Assembly (NCBI GenBank): GCA_035549875.1
Contig: DASZPV010000130.1
Coordinates: 1 to 21,724, forward strand
From: JAKFWI01 sp035549875
Lineage (GTDB): Bacteria > Pseudomonadota > Alphaproteobacteria > Caulobacterales > Aquidulcibacteraceae
Length of the DNA stretch: 21,724 nt
Direction of reading: 5' to 3'
In this document: positions 1-7,237 of the stretch, one piece after another
Position numbering within the stretch: the stretch's first letter is position 1
How the letters are laid out: each line of letters opens with the position of its first letter
Program-made: the position numbers and the translations under genes
The notes under the pieces: generated by a model
Databases searched by the model: none
The model's input: the letters and a program-made list of their open reading frames with translations, nothing else
What the model was told of the DNA's origin: nothing

Positions 1-80
1 CGCGCAAGATCATCCTCCGCGCGCTTCTGCATCCGCGCCGGAATTTCCTCGGAAAAGAATTCGAGCAGGAACGACGGCAT
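1..80 (-). CDS. glyS: Glycine-tRNA ligase beta subunit, N-terminal fragment
   Basis: The reading frame starts with ATG at 80 and runs off the window edge after 26 residues. The visible N-terminus contains LLEFFSEEIPARMQ, the characteristic opening of bacterial GlyS, the beta subunit of the heterotetrameric glycyl-tRNA synthetase that charges tRNA-Gly. The start overlaps the stop of the 34-codon gene upstream by one base (TGATG), so translation is probably coupled. Its partner glyQ lies upstream on the same strand, separated by two small genes and palindromic repeats. The rest of the protein cannot be judged here. Confidence 0.93.
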   Translation of the reverse strand, partial: MPSFLLEFFSEEIPARMQKRAEDDLA

Positions 81-184
81 CAACGAGGCTTCTTGCTGCG
101 CAGATAAAGCACGATCACGAACGCCGCGAACGCAATCGCCGTCACGATCCCCGCATACATGCCAGCGTCAGAATGAGGGATCAT
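80..184 (-). CDS. 34-residue single-span membrane peptide between DUF559 gene and glyS
   Basis: A 34-codon frame starts at ATG 184 and stops at TGA 80-82. The first eight residues are polar. Residues 9-28 form one hydrophobic segment (MYAGIVTAIAFAAFVIVLYL), and the tail RSKKPR is basic, which predicts a single-span peptide with a cytoplasmic C-terminus. Its start overlaps the stop of the DUF559 gene (ATGA) and its stop overlaps the glyS start (TGATG). A purine run GGGAGGGGG, part of palindromic repeat copy 1, lies about 7 bases upstream of the ATG as an excellent ribosome-binding site. I recognise no family. The coupling at both ends and the clean membrane segment argue that it is real. Confidence 0.6.
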   Translation of the reverse strand: MIPHSDAGMYAGIVTAIAFAAFVIVLYLRSKKPR

Positions 185-564
185 GACGCCCCCTCCCCCT
201 TGTGGGGAGGGGGCGGGGGGTAGGGGGCGGCGCGGCAAGCGCGCACTTGATCAACTACCCAATCCGGCCGTCCCCATACGTCGTTATTCGTCACGCGCAG
301 CAGGCTAAATCCTTGTCCTGCGGCGTGTGCATTCTTTTTTGCATCGAGCAGAATGGCGTTTTCCAAACGATGCGCCGATCCATCGAGTTCAATCAGCAGG
401 CGCGCGGAATAATCGCCGAAATCGTAAACGTAGTTATCGACCGCCGCCTGCCTGCGAAAATTAGCGCCTTCGCGGTTGATGTGCTTCAGCAGCTTCCAGA
501 GCCGCGCTTCCGATGATGTCGGCGCCAGCCGCATACGCTTCGATCGCGCCGCCGTGCGCGGCAA
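181..564 (-). CDS. DUF559 / Vsr-like endonuclease-fold protein
   Basis: This small protein of up to 127 residues matches the DUF559 pattern: SEARLWKLLK (18-27), FRRQ (36-39), a YDF acidic position (47-49), LLIELDG (56-62) and a late NNDVW (93-97). These belong to a very-short-patch-repair-like nuclease fold. Substrate and biological role are unknown for most members. The longest frame starts with TTG at 564. The first ATG is at 534, but starting there would drop the usual ARxxR residues in front of the domain, so I prefer the TTG. The last dozen residues (PYPPPPPHKGEGAS) are translated from a palindromic repeat and are not family sequence. It sits between glyQ and glyS on the same strand. Confidence 0.72.
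   Translation of the reverse strand: MPRTAARSKRMRLAPTSSEARLWKLLKHINREGANFRRQAAVDNYVYDFGDYSARLLIELDGSAHRLENAILLDAKKNAHAAGQGFSLLRVTNNDVWGRPDWVVDQVRACRAAPYPPPPPHKGEGAS
189..228 (-). repeat. C/G-rich palindromic repeat, copy 1
   Basis: A CCCCTCCCC-type arm, a short loop and a GGGGAGGGG-type arm are followed by a G-rich tail with TAGGGGG. The loop is TTGT here and TTGC in the other copies. It has the same orientation as copy 2. It lies inside the 3' end of the DUF559 gene and directly in front of the 34-residue peptide gene. Confidence 0.75.
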
Positions 565-603
565 ATCTTTTTGCCTGGTCTGGCCAAACGCCGGCGCCCA
601 GCC

Positions 604-649
604 TTCCCCTCCCCCTTGCGGGGAGGGGGTAGGGGGGGGGGGCGTGCAG
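604..649. repeat. C/G-rich palindromic repeat, copy 2 (left half of an inverted pair)
   Basis: A perfect 9-bp stem (606-614 with 620-628) closes a five-base loop, followed by a TAGGGGG-type tail ending in GCGTGCAG. The whole 46-base unit reappears in reverse complement at 695-740 with only small differences. It could also form a strong RNA hairpin between glyQ and the DUF559 gene, but no U-run follows, so a classical terminator is not indicated. Confidence 0.85.
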
Positions 650-694
650 GATTAAGCGGCGCGGCCGCAGTCGGCGCCATCGCAGCGCTCTTTT

Positions 695-740
695 CTGCAC
701 GCCCCCCACCCCTACCCCTCCCCGCAAGGGGGAGGGGATT
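695..740. repeat. C/G-rich palindromic repeat, copy 3 (right half of an inverted pair)
   Basis: This is the reverse complement of copy 2, including the CTGCAC outer border, the CCCCTACCCC tail, the hairpin arms and the TTGC-type loop. The two copies face each other across about 45 unique bases, the layout of a REPIN (two REP units in inverted orientation). It lies 15 bases beyond the glyQ stop codon. Confidence 0.85.
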
Positions 741-754
741 TTCGCGCTCTTCCG

Positions 755-1633
755 TCATCGCCCCGCCTCCACCCACGCGGACGCGCAGCCCTTCGCCAGA
801 TCGCGCACGCGGGCGATGAAGCTTTGCCGTTCGGTGGGCGAGACCACGCCGCGCGCGTCGAGCAAATTGAACAGGTGGCTGGCTTTCAGCGTGTAATCAT
901 ACGCCGGCAGCGGCGCGTTGGCTTCCAACAGGCGCTTGGCCTGCCCTTCCGCATCGCCGAACCAGCGCAGCAGCATTTCGGCGTCGCTCAGTTCGAAATT
1001 GAAGCTCGATTGCTGGCGCTCGTTTTCCTTAAACACGTCGCCATAGGTGATCGGATATTGGCTCTGCGGATCGTTGAACGGCATATCGAATACATTGTCA
1101 TAGCCGAGCACGTACATCGCCAGGCGTTCGAGCCCGTAGGTCAGCTCCCCCGAGACCAATTCCACCGCCAGCCCGCCGACCTGCTGGAAATAGGTGAACT
1201 GGGAAACCTCCATCCCATCGCACCACACTTCCCAGCCCAGCCCCCACGCGCCGACCGTGGGATTTTCCCAATCGTCCTCGACGAAGCGGACGTCGTGCTC
1301 CAGCGGGTCGATGCCGATCAGGCGCAGGCTTTCCAGATACAAATCCTGGATGTCCTGCGGGTTGGGCTTCAGGATCACCTGATATTGATAATAGTGCTGC
1401 AGGCGGTTCGGGTTTTCGCCGTAGCGCCCATCCTTGGGCCGCCGCGAAGGCTGCACATAAGCCGCGCGCCATGGCTTTGGCCCGAGCGCGCGGAGCGTCG
1501 TGGCCGGGTGCAGCGTGCCGGCGCCGACCTCCATATCGTAAGGCTGCAAGATCGCGCAGCCCTGCTTCGCCCAGTAAGTCTGAAGCGTCAGGATCACGTC
1601 CTGGAAACAGGTGATTTTTGCAGGCGCGCCCAT
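755..1633 (-). CDS. glyQ: Glycine-tRNA ligase alpha subunit
   Basis: At 292 residues the length fits GlyQ, the catalytic alpha subunit of the alpha2-beta2 bacterial glycyl-tRNA synthetase, a class II enzyme that activates glycine and attaches it to tRNA-Gly. The family signature is continuous: the N-terminal FQDVILTLQTYWAKQGC, the PYDMEVGAGTLHPATTLR block, YVQPSRRPKDGRYGENPNR, and the VGAWGLGWEVWCDGMEV and TYGLERLAMYVL blocks that form the class II core. The ATG at 1633 is the only sensible start. It lies 43 bases after the stop of the methyltransferase gene, so the two are probably co-transcribed. Downstream come the repeat pair, the DUF559 gene, the micropeptide and glyS. Confidence 0.97.
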   Translation of the reverse strand: MGAPAKITCFQDVILTLQTYWAKQGCAILQPYDMEVGAGTLHPATTLRALGPKPWRAAYVQPSRRPKDGRYGENPNRLQHYYQYQVILKPNPQDIQDLYLESLRLIGIDPLEHDVRFVEDDWENPTVGAWGLGWEVWCDGMEVSQFTYFQQVGGLAVELVSGELTYGLERLAMYVLGYDNVFDMPFNDPQSQYPITYGDVFKENERQQSSFNFELSDAEMLLRWFGDAEGQAKRLLEANAPLPAYDYTLKASHLFNLLDARGVVSPTERQSFIARVRDLAKGCASAWVEAGR

Positions 1634-1676
1634 GGCGCGGCTGGGTACAGGCGCCCGGCGGGTGGGGCAAGCGGGG

Positions 1677-2396
1677 CTACTTCCAGATCACCCGCGCATC
1701 GCCCCGGAAGATCGCATCGGCCTCCGGCGTGAACTTGGCGCCGCCGGCATCGTGCAGGTCGAGCCCTTTGAGCAGCCGCAGCGGCGCCCGCCCGCCCTTG
1801 CGTGCCCGCACCAGTATGCGCTTGGCGGGGAGATCGGCCTGTGGGCGAAGCGGCAGAACCTCCACGCCGCCCAGACGCCCCTCCAGCGCCGCAAGGATCG
1901 CTGGCAGGTGCTGGGCGCGCTGGATCAAAGTCAGCATGGCGCCGCCCGACAGCCGGTTGGCCAGCGCCTTGATCCAATCGTCGATCGAAGCATCGCTGAG
2001 ATAGGAAGCCCGCCGCGCCGGATGCGGCGGCTGCGCGCCGGCCTCTTCGTCGAAGGGCGGATTGGTGAAAACGCCATCGAACACCGGCCCAGGCGCAAGC
2101 GCATCGCCCTCGATGATCTGGGCCCGGTCGGCCATACCGTTCAGGGCGGCGTTCTCGCTGGCCAACAGCGCCATAGCCGCGTCGCGCTCAATGCCGAAGA
2201 AGCGAACGCCGGGCAGAAACCGCGCCGCGGCGATCAGCGCCGCGCCGGCGCCGGTCCCCGCTTCCATCAGCGTTTCGCCGGGACTGGCTTCTACCGCAGC
2301 GGCAAGAAGAATCGCGTCAGCCCCTGCCCTGTAGCCCTTGGCTGGCTGGCGCAGGCGGACGTTGCCTCCCAAAAAGCCGTCTTCGGTGATCTCCAT
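1677..2396 (-). CDS. tRNA1(Val) (adenine-N6)-methyltransferase-like SAM enzyme (COG4123)
   Basis: A 239-residue SAM-dependent methyltransferase. Visible signatures are the N-terminal YRAGADAILLAAAV block (22-35) typical of the TrmN6/YfiC group, the SAM-binding motif I MEAGTGAGAAL (44-54), an acidic end of beta-2 (GIER, 68-71), and NPPF at 112-115, the catalytic motif of N6-adenine methyltransferases. Family members methylate A37 of tRNA1-Val. That substrate is inferred from similarity only, and related NPPF enzymes act on other nucleic acids. It is first in the minus-strand run that leads into glyQ, so both ends of this run concern tRNA. It diverges from the polyprenyl synthase across 75 bases. 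Confidence 0.85.
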   Translation of the reverse strand: MEITEDGFLGGNVRLRQPAKGYRAGADAILLAAAVEASPGETLMEAGTGAGAALIAAARFLPGVRFFGIERDAAMALLASENAALNGMADRAQIIEGDALAPGPVFDGVFTNPPFDEEAGAQPPHPARRASYLSDASIDDWIKALANRLSGGAMLTLIQRAQHLPAILAALEGRLGGVEVLPLRPQADLPAKRILVRARKGGRAPLRLLKGLDLHDAGGAKFTPEADAIFRGDARVIWK

Positions 2397-2471
2397 AAGC
2401 CCGCTCGCGATTGCGGCGTTGGGTCTTAGTGTGCTTGACCTGCCGGCGCCTTAGAAATCTGTCGTTGGCGT
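2397..2471. other. Short divergent intergenic region (methyltransferase / polyprenyl synthase)
   Basis: These 75 bases must hold the promoters of both divergent genes or lie inside their 5' leaders. A TTGACC is present on the plus strand near 2437, but the base composition 17 bases further on does not give a credible -10 box. I see no inverted repeat or clear ribosome-binding site for the plus-strand gene. Confidence 0.35.
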
Positions 2472-3503
2472 ATGAGGATAGGCTTGGCTACGAACGCCGC
2501 CCCTGAACCAAACCTTGCCCGCGCCGATGCGGTCGAAGCGCTCGTCCAATTGGTGCGGGACGATATGCGGGCGGTGGACCAGATCATCCACGACCGTATG
2601 ACCAGCCCGGTCGGCATGATTCCGAACCTGGCCGCCTATCTGATCGATTCCGGCGGCAAGCGCATCCGGCCGATGATCACCATCGCCGCCGCGCGGCTGT
2701 TCGGCGGCGGCGGCGATGCGCCGCGTAAACTGGCCGCCGCCGTCGAATTCATCCACACCGCCACCCTGCTGCATGACGACGTGGTCGATGAAAGCGCCCT
2801 GCGCCGCGGCCGGGCGCCGGCCAACCGCGTCTGGGGCAACCCGGCCAGCGTGCTGGTTGGCGATTTCCTGTTCGCCCGCTCGTTCAACCTGATGGTGGAG
2901 GCCGGAGACCTGGCGGTGCTCGACGTGCTGGCGCGGGCCTCCTCGATCATCGCCGAAGGCGAAGTGATGCAACTCGCCGCCGCCAATGATGCAGACACCT
3001 CCATGCAGGCCTATCTGCAGATCGTCGACGCCAAGACCGCCGCCTTGTTCGCCGCCGCTGCGCGCGTCGGGGCGATGGCGGCCGGCAAGCCGGGCGGGCC
3101 GGCTGACGCGCTCGCCGATTATGGCCGCGCGCTCGGCCTTGCCTTCCAACTCGTGGATGATGCGCTGGATTACGGCGGGCGCGCCGCCACCATGGGAAAG
3201 AATGTCGGCGACGATTTTCGCGAAGGCAAAATAACCATGCCGGTCATATTTGCGCGCGAGGCCGGCGACGATGAAGAGCGGGCGTTCTGGCGCCGCGTGA
3301 TGAGCGCCCCGCAAAAGCAGGAAGACGACGATTTCGACCGCGCGCTCGCCCTGCTGCGCGAACGCAATGGGATCAACCGGACGCTGGAGGCGGCGCGGGA
3401 GTACGCCGTGACGGCGCAGAGGGCGCTCGCTGGCGCGCCCGACAATGATTTCAAAACGGCGCTGACTGACCTGGCCGATTTCGTCGTCGATCGCGCCTAT
3501 TGA
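2472..3503 (+). CDS. ispB: Long-chain polyprenyl diphosphate synthase (octaprenyl/decaprenyl type)
   Basis: This 343-residue trans-prenyltransferase condenses isopentenyl diphosphate onto an allylic primer, giving the ubiquinone side chain. Visible motifs are GGKRIRP (61-67), the first Asp-rich motif LHDDVVDE (D102, D103, D106), an RRGRP-like stretch (RRGRAPANRVWG), the second Asp-rich motif QLVDDALD (D229, D230, D233) and GDDFREGK (246-253). The residue five before the first Asp is alanine (A97) rather than an aromatic one. A small residue there fits a long product (C40-C50) rather than C15 or C20. The ATG at 2472 leaves the usual ~30-residue lead-in, but no Shine-Dalgarno is evident. The stop abuts the stop of the converging gene. 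Confidence 0.92.
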   Translation: MRIGLATNAAPEPNLARADAVEALVQLVRDDMRAVDQIIHDRMTSPVGMIPNLAAYLIDSGGKRIRPMITIAAARLFGGGGDAPRKLAAAVEFIHTATLLHDDVVDESALRRGRAPANRVWGNPASVLVGDFLFARSFNLMVEAGDLAVLDVLARASSIIAEGEVMQLAAANDADTSMQAYLQIVDAKTAALFAAAARVGAMAAGKPGGPADALADYGRALGLAFQLVDDALDYGGRAATMGKNVGDDFREGKITMPVIFAREAGDDEERAFWRRVMSAPQKQEDDDFDRALALLRERNGINRTLEAAREYAVTAQRALAGAPDNDFKTALTDLADFVVDRAY

Positions 3504-4634
3504 TCAGACGCCGTCCAGCCCGTGCCGGCGGGCGTGGGCGCGCACTTTCACCGCGACCACGATCGAAACCGCCGCAAGCACGCCCCAGGCGATAAACGGT
3601 GCGCCGGAAGCGACGAGCGCCAGACTCTGCCCGGCCCAATTTGATGCGTCGCCGTCTTGGGCGAAGGTCGGCGCGGCGCGTTCAAGCCGATCGGCCAGCA
3701 CGGCGATGAGCGCGCAAAGCGCCGTCAGCGCCCAGTAGATCAGCGATACGCGGGCGTGACCAAAATTGGCGCGCAGGCCGATCTGGAACAGGTGATCGCG
3801 ATGCGAGGCCAGAAGCGGCCTGCCGCGCTTGAGGCGCCAGGCAAGGGTAAGCAGCACGTCGGCAAGGATCGGGAAAAACAGCAGCGGCGGAATGAACGGC
3901 GAAACACCGCCGCTCTCGATCGCCACGAGCGAGGCCGCGCCGGCAAGCGCGCCAATAAACAGAGCGCCCGCATCGCCGGCGAAAATCAGGCCGCGCGGAA
4001 AGTTCCAGACCAGAAACCCGAACGCCGCGCCCATTCCGGCGAGCGCCAGGATCGCGGCGTCATACGCGCCGTTGAACAAGGCGATCGCCGCCAGCCCCGC
4101 CAGCCCGCACCCCATTGAGCCCATCGAGAGGCCGTTGGCGCCGTCGATGAAATTCGTAGCGTTGATGATCGTGAACATCCAAAGCGCGGAGCCGACCACG
4201 CCAACGATCGGCCCGATCGGCGCGACAGCGCCGCTGAAGAACGGAATGATCTCCACACGCGCGAGAAACAGGCCGCTGCACAATGAAAACACTGCGAGCA
4301 GACCGAATTTCAACCGTGGGCCAAGCGGACGCACATCGTCGGCCAGCCCGACCAGAAAGGCGGCGAAGGCCAGCGCCGCCGCCAGGGCCAGATGCCCGAT
4401 CATCTCGACGCCGAGCATTTCTTCCCACCGCGCGCCGGGCCACATCGCCAGAGCGGCGATCGCGGCGGCAAAGCCGGCTGCGATCGCCAGGCCGCCGCTC
4501 GTCGGTGTGACTTGGCTATGGGCCTTGCGCGCGCCGTCGGGCGCATCGGGAATGCCGGCCGCGATCACGAGCGGCGACACGCCGGCGCTGATCAATCCGG
4601 CCAATAACGTAAGCGCTAGAAAGTCCCACCGCAT
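3504..4634 (-). CDS. WecA/MraY-type polyprenyl-phosphate sugar-1-phosphate transferase
   Basis: An integral membrane protein of 376 residues with about ten hydrophobic spans. Family motifs are in order: LADDVRPLG with D99-D100, NATNFIDGANGLS (158-170), FAGDAGALFIG (218-228) and an HRDHLFQ loop (278-284). Members transfer a sugar 1-phosphate, usually GlcNAc-1-P, from a UDP-sugar to a polyprenyl phosphate on the cytoplasmic face, starting a cell-surface glycan. The motif reads DGANGL, with Asn where E. coli WecA and MraY have a second Asp; DGxNGL variants occur in some WecA-like subfamilies. MraY proper is unlikely. A TTG lies directly before the ATG, and I chose the ATG at 4634. It starts nine bases after ispE, and its stop touches that of the polyprenyl synthase. 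Confidence 0.87.
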   Translation of the reverse strand: MRWDFLALTLLAGLISAGVSPLVIAAGIPDAPDGARKAHSQVTPTSGGLAIAAGFAAAIAALAMWPGARWEEMLGVEMIGHLALAAALAFAAFLVGLADDVRPLGPRLKFGLLAVFSLCSGLFLARVEIIPFFSGAVAPIGPIVGVVGSALWMFTIINATNFIDGANGLSMGSMGCGLAGLAAIALFNGAYDAAILALAGMGAAFGFLVWNFPRGLIFAGDAGALFIGALAGAASLVAIESGGVSPFIPPLLFFPILADVLLTLAWRLKRGRPLLASHRDHLFQIGLRANFGHARVSLIYWALTALCALIAVLADRLERAAPTFAQDGDASNWAGQSLALVASGAPFIAWGVLAAVSIVVAVKVRAHARRHGLDGV

Positions 4635-4643
4635 CAAGGCGCG

Positions 4644-5513
4644 TTAGACCCGCATCGGGAGAACGTCAATCGCGCCAATCCGTACGGCGCAGGTCCACCA
4701 AGCGGGATGATCCTGCCGGAGGCGATCGGCAAACCTGCGCGCGGCGTCCAGATCGTCGGCCAGGCCAAAGCAGGTCGCGCCGCTGCCGGACATGCGGGCG
4801 AGGCGAACGCCGTCCAGCGCGCGCAAAGCGGCCAGCGCAGCACCGATCTCCGGCGCCAGATCGGCGCCGGCCGCCTCAAGATCGTTGCGCATCGCGCCGA
4901 GCGCCGTGATCGCCGATCGCGCGTCCGGCGGCGGCGCTTTAATATCGAGACTTCCCCAAGCGGCGCGCTCATCGAAACGGCGGTAGACCGCCGCCGTCGA
5001 TAAAGGAAAGCCAGGATTGACCAGCACGGCGAACAGGTCCGACAGCGTTATGGGCGCAATATCTTCGCCGGTCCCGCGCATGAGCGCGGCGCGGGAATGC
5101 ACGCAGGCCGGCACGTCCGAGCCGAGCATGCCAGCCAGGCGCGCAAGTTCGCCGTCGCCGAGCCGCAGATCGAACAACCGCCGCGCCGCGCGCAGCGCCG
5201 CGGCGGCGTCCGCCGACCCGCCGCCGATGCCCGATGCGACGGGCAGGTTCTTTTCCAACCTAACGCTCACCGCCCGCCCCGGCGCGACAAGCGCGATCGC
5301 GCGCGTCACAAGATTGTCAGCCTCGCCAGCCAAGGCCGGGGCGAACGGTCCGGTGACGGTCAGGCCTGGCGAGCCTTCCTCCAACACGATCCAGTCTCCG
5401 GCGTCGCAAAATGCCACGATGCTGGCGAGGCCGTGGCGCCCGTCGGCGCGCGGCGGGCCGACATGCAGCGCAAGATTGATTTTCGCCGGCGCAAACGCCC
5501 GTACGGCAGGCAC
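4644..5513 (-). CDS. ispE: 4-diphosphocytidyl-2-C-methyl-D-erythritol kinase
   Basis: A 289-residue GHMP-family kinase, the ATP-dependent fourth step of the MEP isoprenoid pathway, giving CDP-ME 2-phosphate. Visible features are FAPAKINLALHV (7-18) with the substrate-binding lysine K11, the glycine-rich ATP loop PVASGIGGGSADAAAALR (91-108), GSDVPACV with the catalytic-type aspartate D133, and the third GHMP motif ARMSGSGATCFGL near residue 240. The start is GTG at 5513, two bases after the stop of the TPR lipoprotein gene, which implies translational coupling. It makes the precursors used by the polyprenyl synthase, whose product length in turn sets the carrier and quinone tails. Confidence 0.95.
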   Translation of the reverse strand: MPAVRAFAPAKINLALHVGPPRADGRHGLASIVAFCDAGDWIVLEEGSPGLTVTGPFAPALAGEADNLVTRAIALVAPGRAVSVRLEKNLPVASGIGGGSADAAAALRAARRLFDLRLGDGELARLAGMLGSDVPACVHSRAALMRGTGEDIAPITLSDLFAVLVNPGFPLSTAAVYRRFDERAAWGSLDIKAPPPDARSAITALGAMRNDLEAAGADLAPEIGAALAALRALDGVRLARMSGSGATCFGLADDLDAARRFADRLRQDHPAWWTCAVRIGAIDVLPMRV

Positions 5514-5515
5514 GT

Positions 5516-7198
5516 TCAGCGCGGGGAACGTTGGGCCGGCGGCAAGCCCGCCTTCAGCTTTTGCTCAAGCGCCGGTTTTTCATCCTTGTCCGGATGCTGA
5601 TCCAGCGCGCGGGTCCATTGAAACCGCGCCTCGATCCGCCGCCCCACGCGCCAATAGGCATCGCCGAGATGTTCGTTCAGCGTCGGGTCCTGGGGATCGA
5701 GGCTGACGGCGCTCTCCAGCGTATCGACGGCGGTGGTAAAATCACCCATCTGAAACTGGGCCCAGCCCAGACTGTCGATGATGTATCCGGAGTCCGGACT
5801 CAGCGACACCGCGCGCTGGAGCAATGCCAGGCCCTTGCTGAGGTTGATGCCTTTGCTCACCCACGAATAGCCAAGGAAATTGAGCGCTTCCGGCTGATCG
5901 GGCGCCAGTTCGAGCGCGCGCTTCAAATCCGCTTCCGCCTCACTCCACCGGCCGAGTTCCTCCCGGCATGCGGCGCGGGCGAAATAGAGCGACCAATCGG
6001 CCGCCTTCGCTGGCTGATTTTCAGCGATCAGGCCGTCATAGATGGCTTCGGCTTCTTTCCACTGGTCGGCGCCGCGCTGGATATCGGCCAGCGTGACGCG
6101 GGCGAGCCGGCCGCCGGTACGCTCTGCCAGCGCTTTGGCGACCGCCAGCGCCTCGTCGGTGTTGTCTTCGTCGCGATAGGATAGCGCAATGCGCGCCTGC
6201 GCCACTTCGTACCAGGGCGAGGTAAGCGCGACGTGCTGCAGCGCGGCGCGCGCCGCGCCTGGCTTTTTGATCTGGCGTTGCGCCTCACCCGCGACGAGCC
6301 AGGCGGCGTCCAACTCGGGATCGAGCATCTGCGCCAAGGTGAGATAGGGCAGATAATAATCCACATCGATCTGGCCGACCACCGCGCCCGCGAGCGTGAG
6401 CAATCCCAGCGCCGCGCCTTCGGCGATTGTTGGCGCGAGCGGCGGCTTGACGCCGGCTTCCAGGCGCGCCAGCGCCGCGCGCGCCGCCGGATCGTCCGGC
6501 CCGGCGCTGAGAATGGAATGATAAAGCGCCGCCGCGTCTGGCGTCCGGCCGATGCGCTCCAGCAAGGCGCCGTGCCGCAACACCACCGCCGATCCGCGAA
6601 ACCCGTTCTTCTCGGCGCGCTCGTATGCGGCCAGCGCCTGATCCGTCTCGCCAGCGTTGTCGAGCAATATGGCGCTTTGGCCCAGCGCCATGCGGGTCAA
6701 AACGGAATCCGCGCGGCCTGAGGCCATCGCGGCCAGGGCTTCGTCGAGCCTGCCCTGCCCGGTCACGGCCCAGGCCGAGAGCATCTGCGCGGCGGTGCGG
6801 TCGAGAACGCCGGCGGGCATGCGCGCCAGCGATGATGAAGCCGCCGCATAGTCGCCGTCGCGCAGCGCGATCGCCGCCAGCGTCAGCCGCGCCAATTCGC
6901 TCTCGGCGCCCTGCTTGTGCGCCATCTGCGCAGCCTGCTGGGCGCGGGCAATATCGCCAGCGGCCAGCGCGCTTTCCACCGCGCCCTTGAGCAAGGTTTC
7001 ATCGTGCGGCGCCAGTCTCAGGGCGCTCAAGTAACGCGTGGTTGCGTCGGCGTCGCTGCGCTGCAGATCGGCGTAGCGCCCGATCAAATAATCGCCGTAA
7101 AGGGCGGCCTCGGTCTGGCTATGTTGCGCGCCATTGGCGGCGCATCCGGAGACGCCGACCAAAAGCGCGAGGAACAACCAGGGTCTAACGGAGGTCAT
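5516..7198 (-). CDS. TPR lipoprotein (paralogue of the adjacent exported TPR protein)
   Basis: A 560-residue protein with an N-terminal lipoprotein signal: basic R5, a hydrophobic core and VSGC, giving a lipidated Cys19. The next residue is Ala, so outer-membrane sorting is expected. The mature part is continuous helix-turn-helix of TPR type, clearest at 395-540 with repeats ending in DP or SPDS-type turns. Residues 440-533 align with only a one-residue gap to the C-terminal part of the neighbouring TPR protein (shared LGY, VDSLGW/IDSLGW, GDF and HLGDxYWR). An AGGAGG lies three bases before the ATG. Its stop is two bases from ispE. No catalytic residue is visible; a scaffold or assembly role is inference. 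Confidence 0.8.
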   Translation of the reverse strand: MTSVRPWLFLALLVGVSGCAANGAQHSQTEAALYGDYLIGRYADLQRSDADATTRYLSALRLAPHDETLLKGAVESALAAGDIARAQQAAQMAHKQGAESELARLTLAAIALRDGDYAAASSSLARMPAGVLDRTAAQMLSAWAVTGQGRLDEALAAMASGRADSVLTRMALGQSAILLDNAGETDQALAAYERAEKNGFRGSAVVLRHGALLERIGRTPDAAALYHSILSAGPDDPAARAALARLEAGVKPPLAPTIAEGAALGLLTLAGAVVGQIDVDYYLPYLTLAQMLDPELDAAWLVAGEAQRQIKKPGAARAALQHVALTSPWYEVAQARIALSYRDEDNTDEALAVAKALAERTGGRLARVTLADIQRGADQWKEAEAIYDGLIAENQPAKAADWSLYFARAACREELGRWSEAEADLKRALELAPDQPEALNFLGYSWVSKGINLSKGLALLQRAVSLSPDSGYIIDSLGWAQFQMGDFTTAVDTLESAVSLDPQDPTLNEHLGDAYWRVGRRIEARFQWTRALDQHPDKDEKPALEQKLKAGLPPAQRSPR

Positions 7199-7237
7199 CA
7201 GCCTCCTATACCCCCTCGGCGCGCTCGGCGGCTACCA

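Noticed and set aside
604..740. Intrinsic terminator after glyQ
   Set aside because: The hairpins are strong, but neither strand has a U-run after the stem. The inverted-pair repeat explanation accounts for the structure better.
824..1732. 302-codon open frame on the plus strand
   Set aside because: It lies antisense to glyQ, and its translation is Arg/Gln/His-rich with no recognisable motif. High-GC codon bias leaves long open antisense frames throughout this window.
2451..3314. 287-codon minus-strand frame opposite the polyprenyl synthase
   Set aside because: The plus-strand frame carries every catalytic motif of the family; the antisense product is His/Gly/Arg-rich low complexity, a mirror of codon bias.
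4635..4637. TTG as the start of the WecA-like transferase
   Set aside because: It is immediately followed by an ATG in frame, and neither has a ribosome-binding site that favours the TTG.
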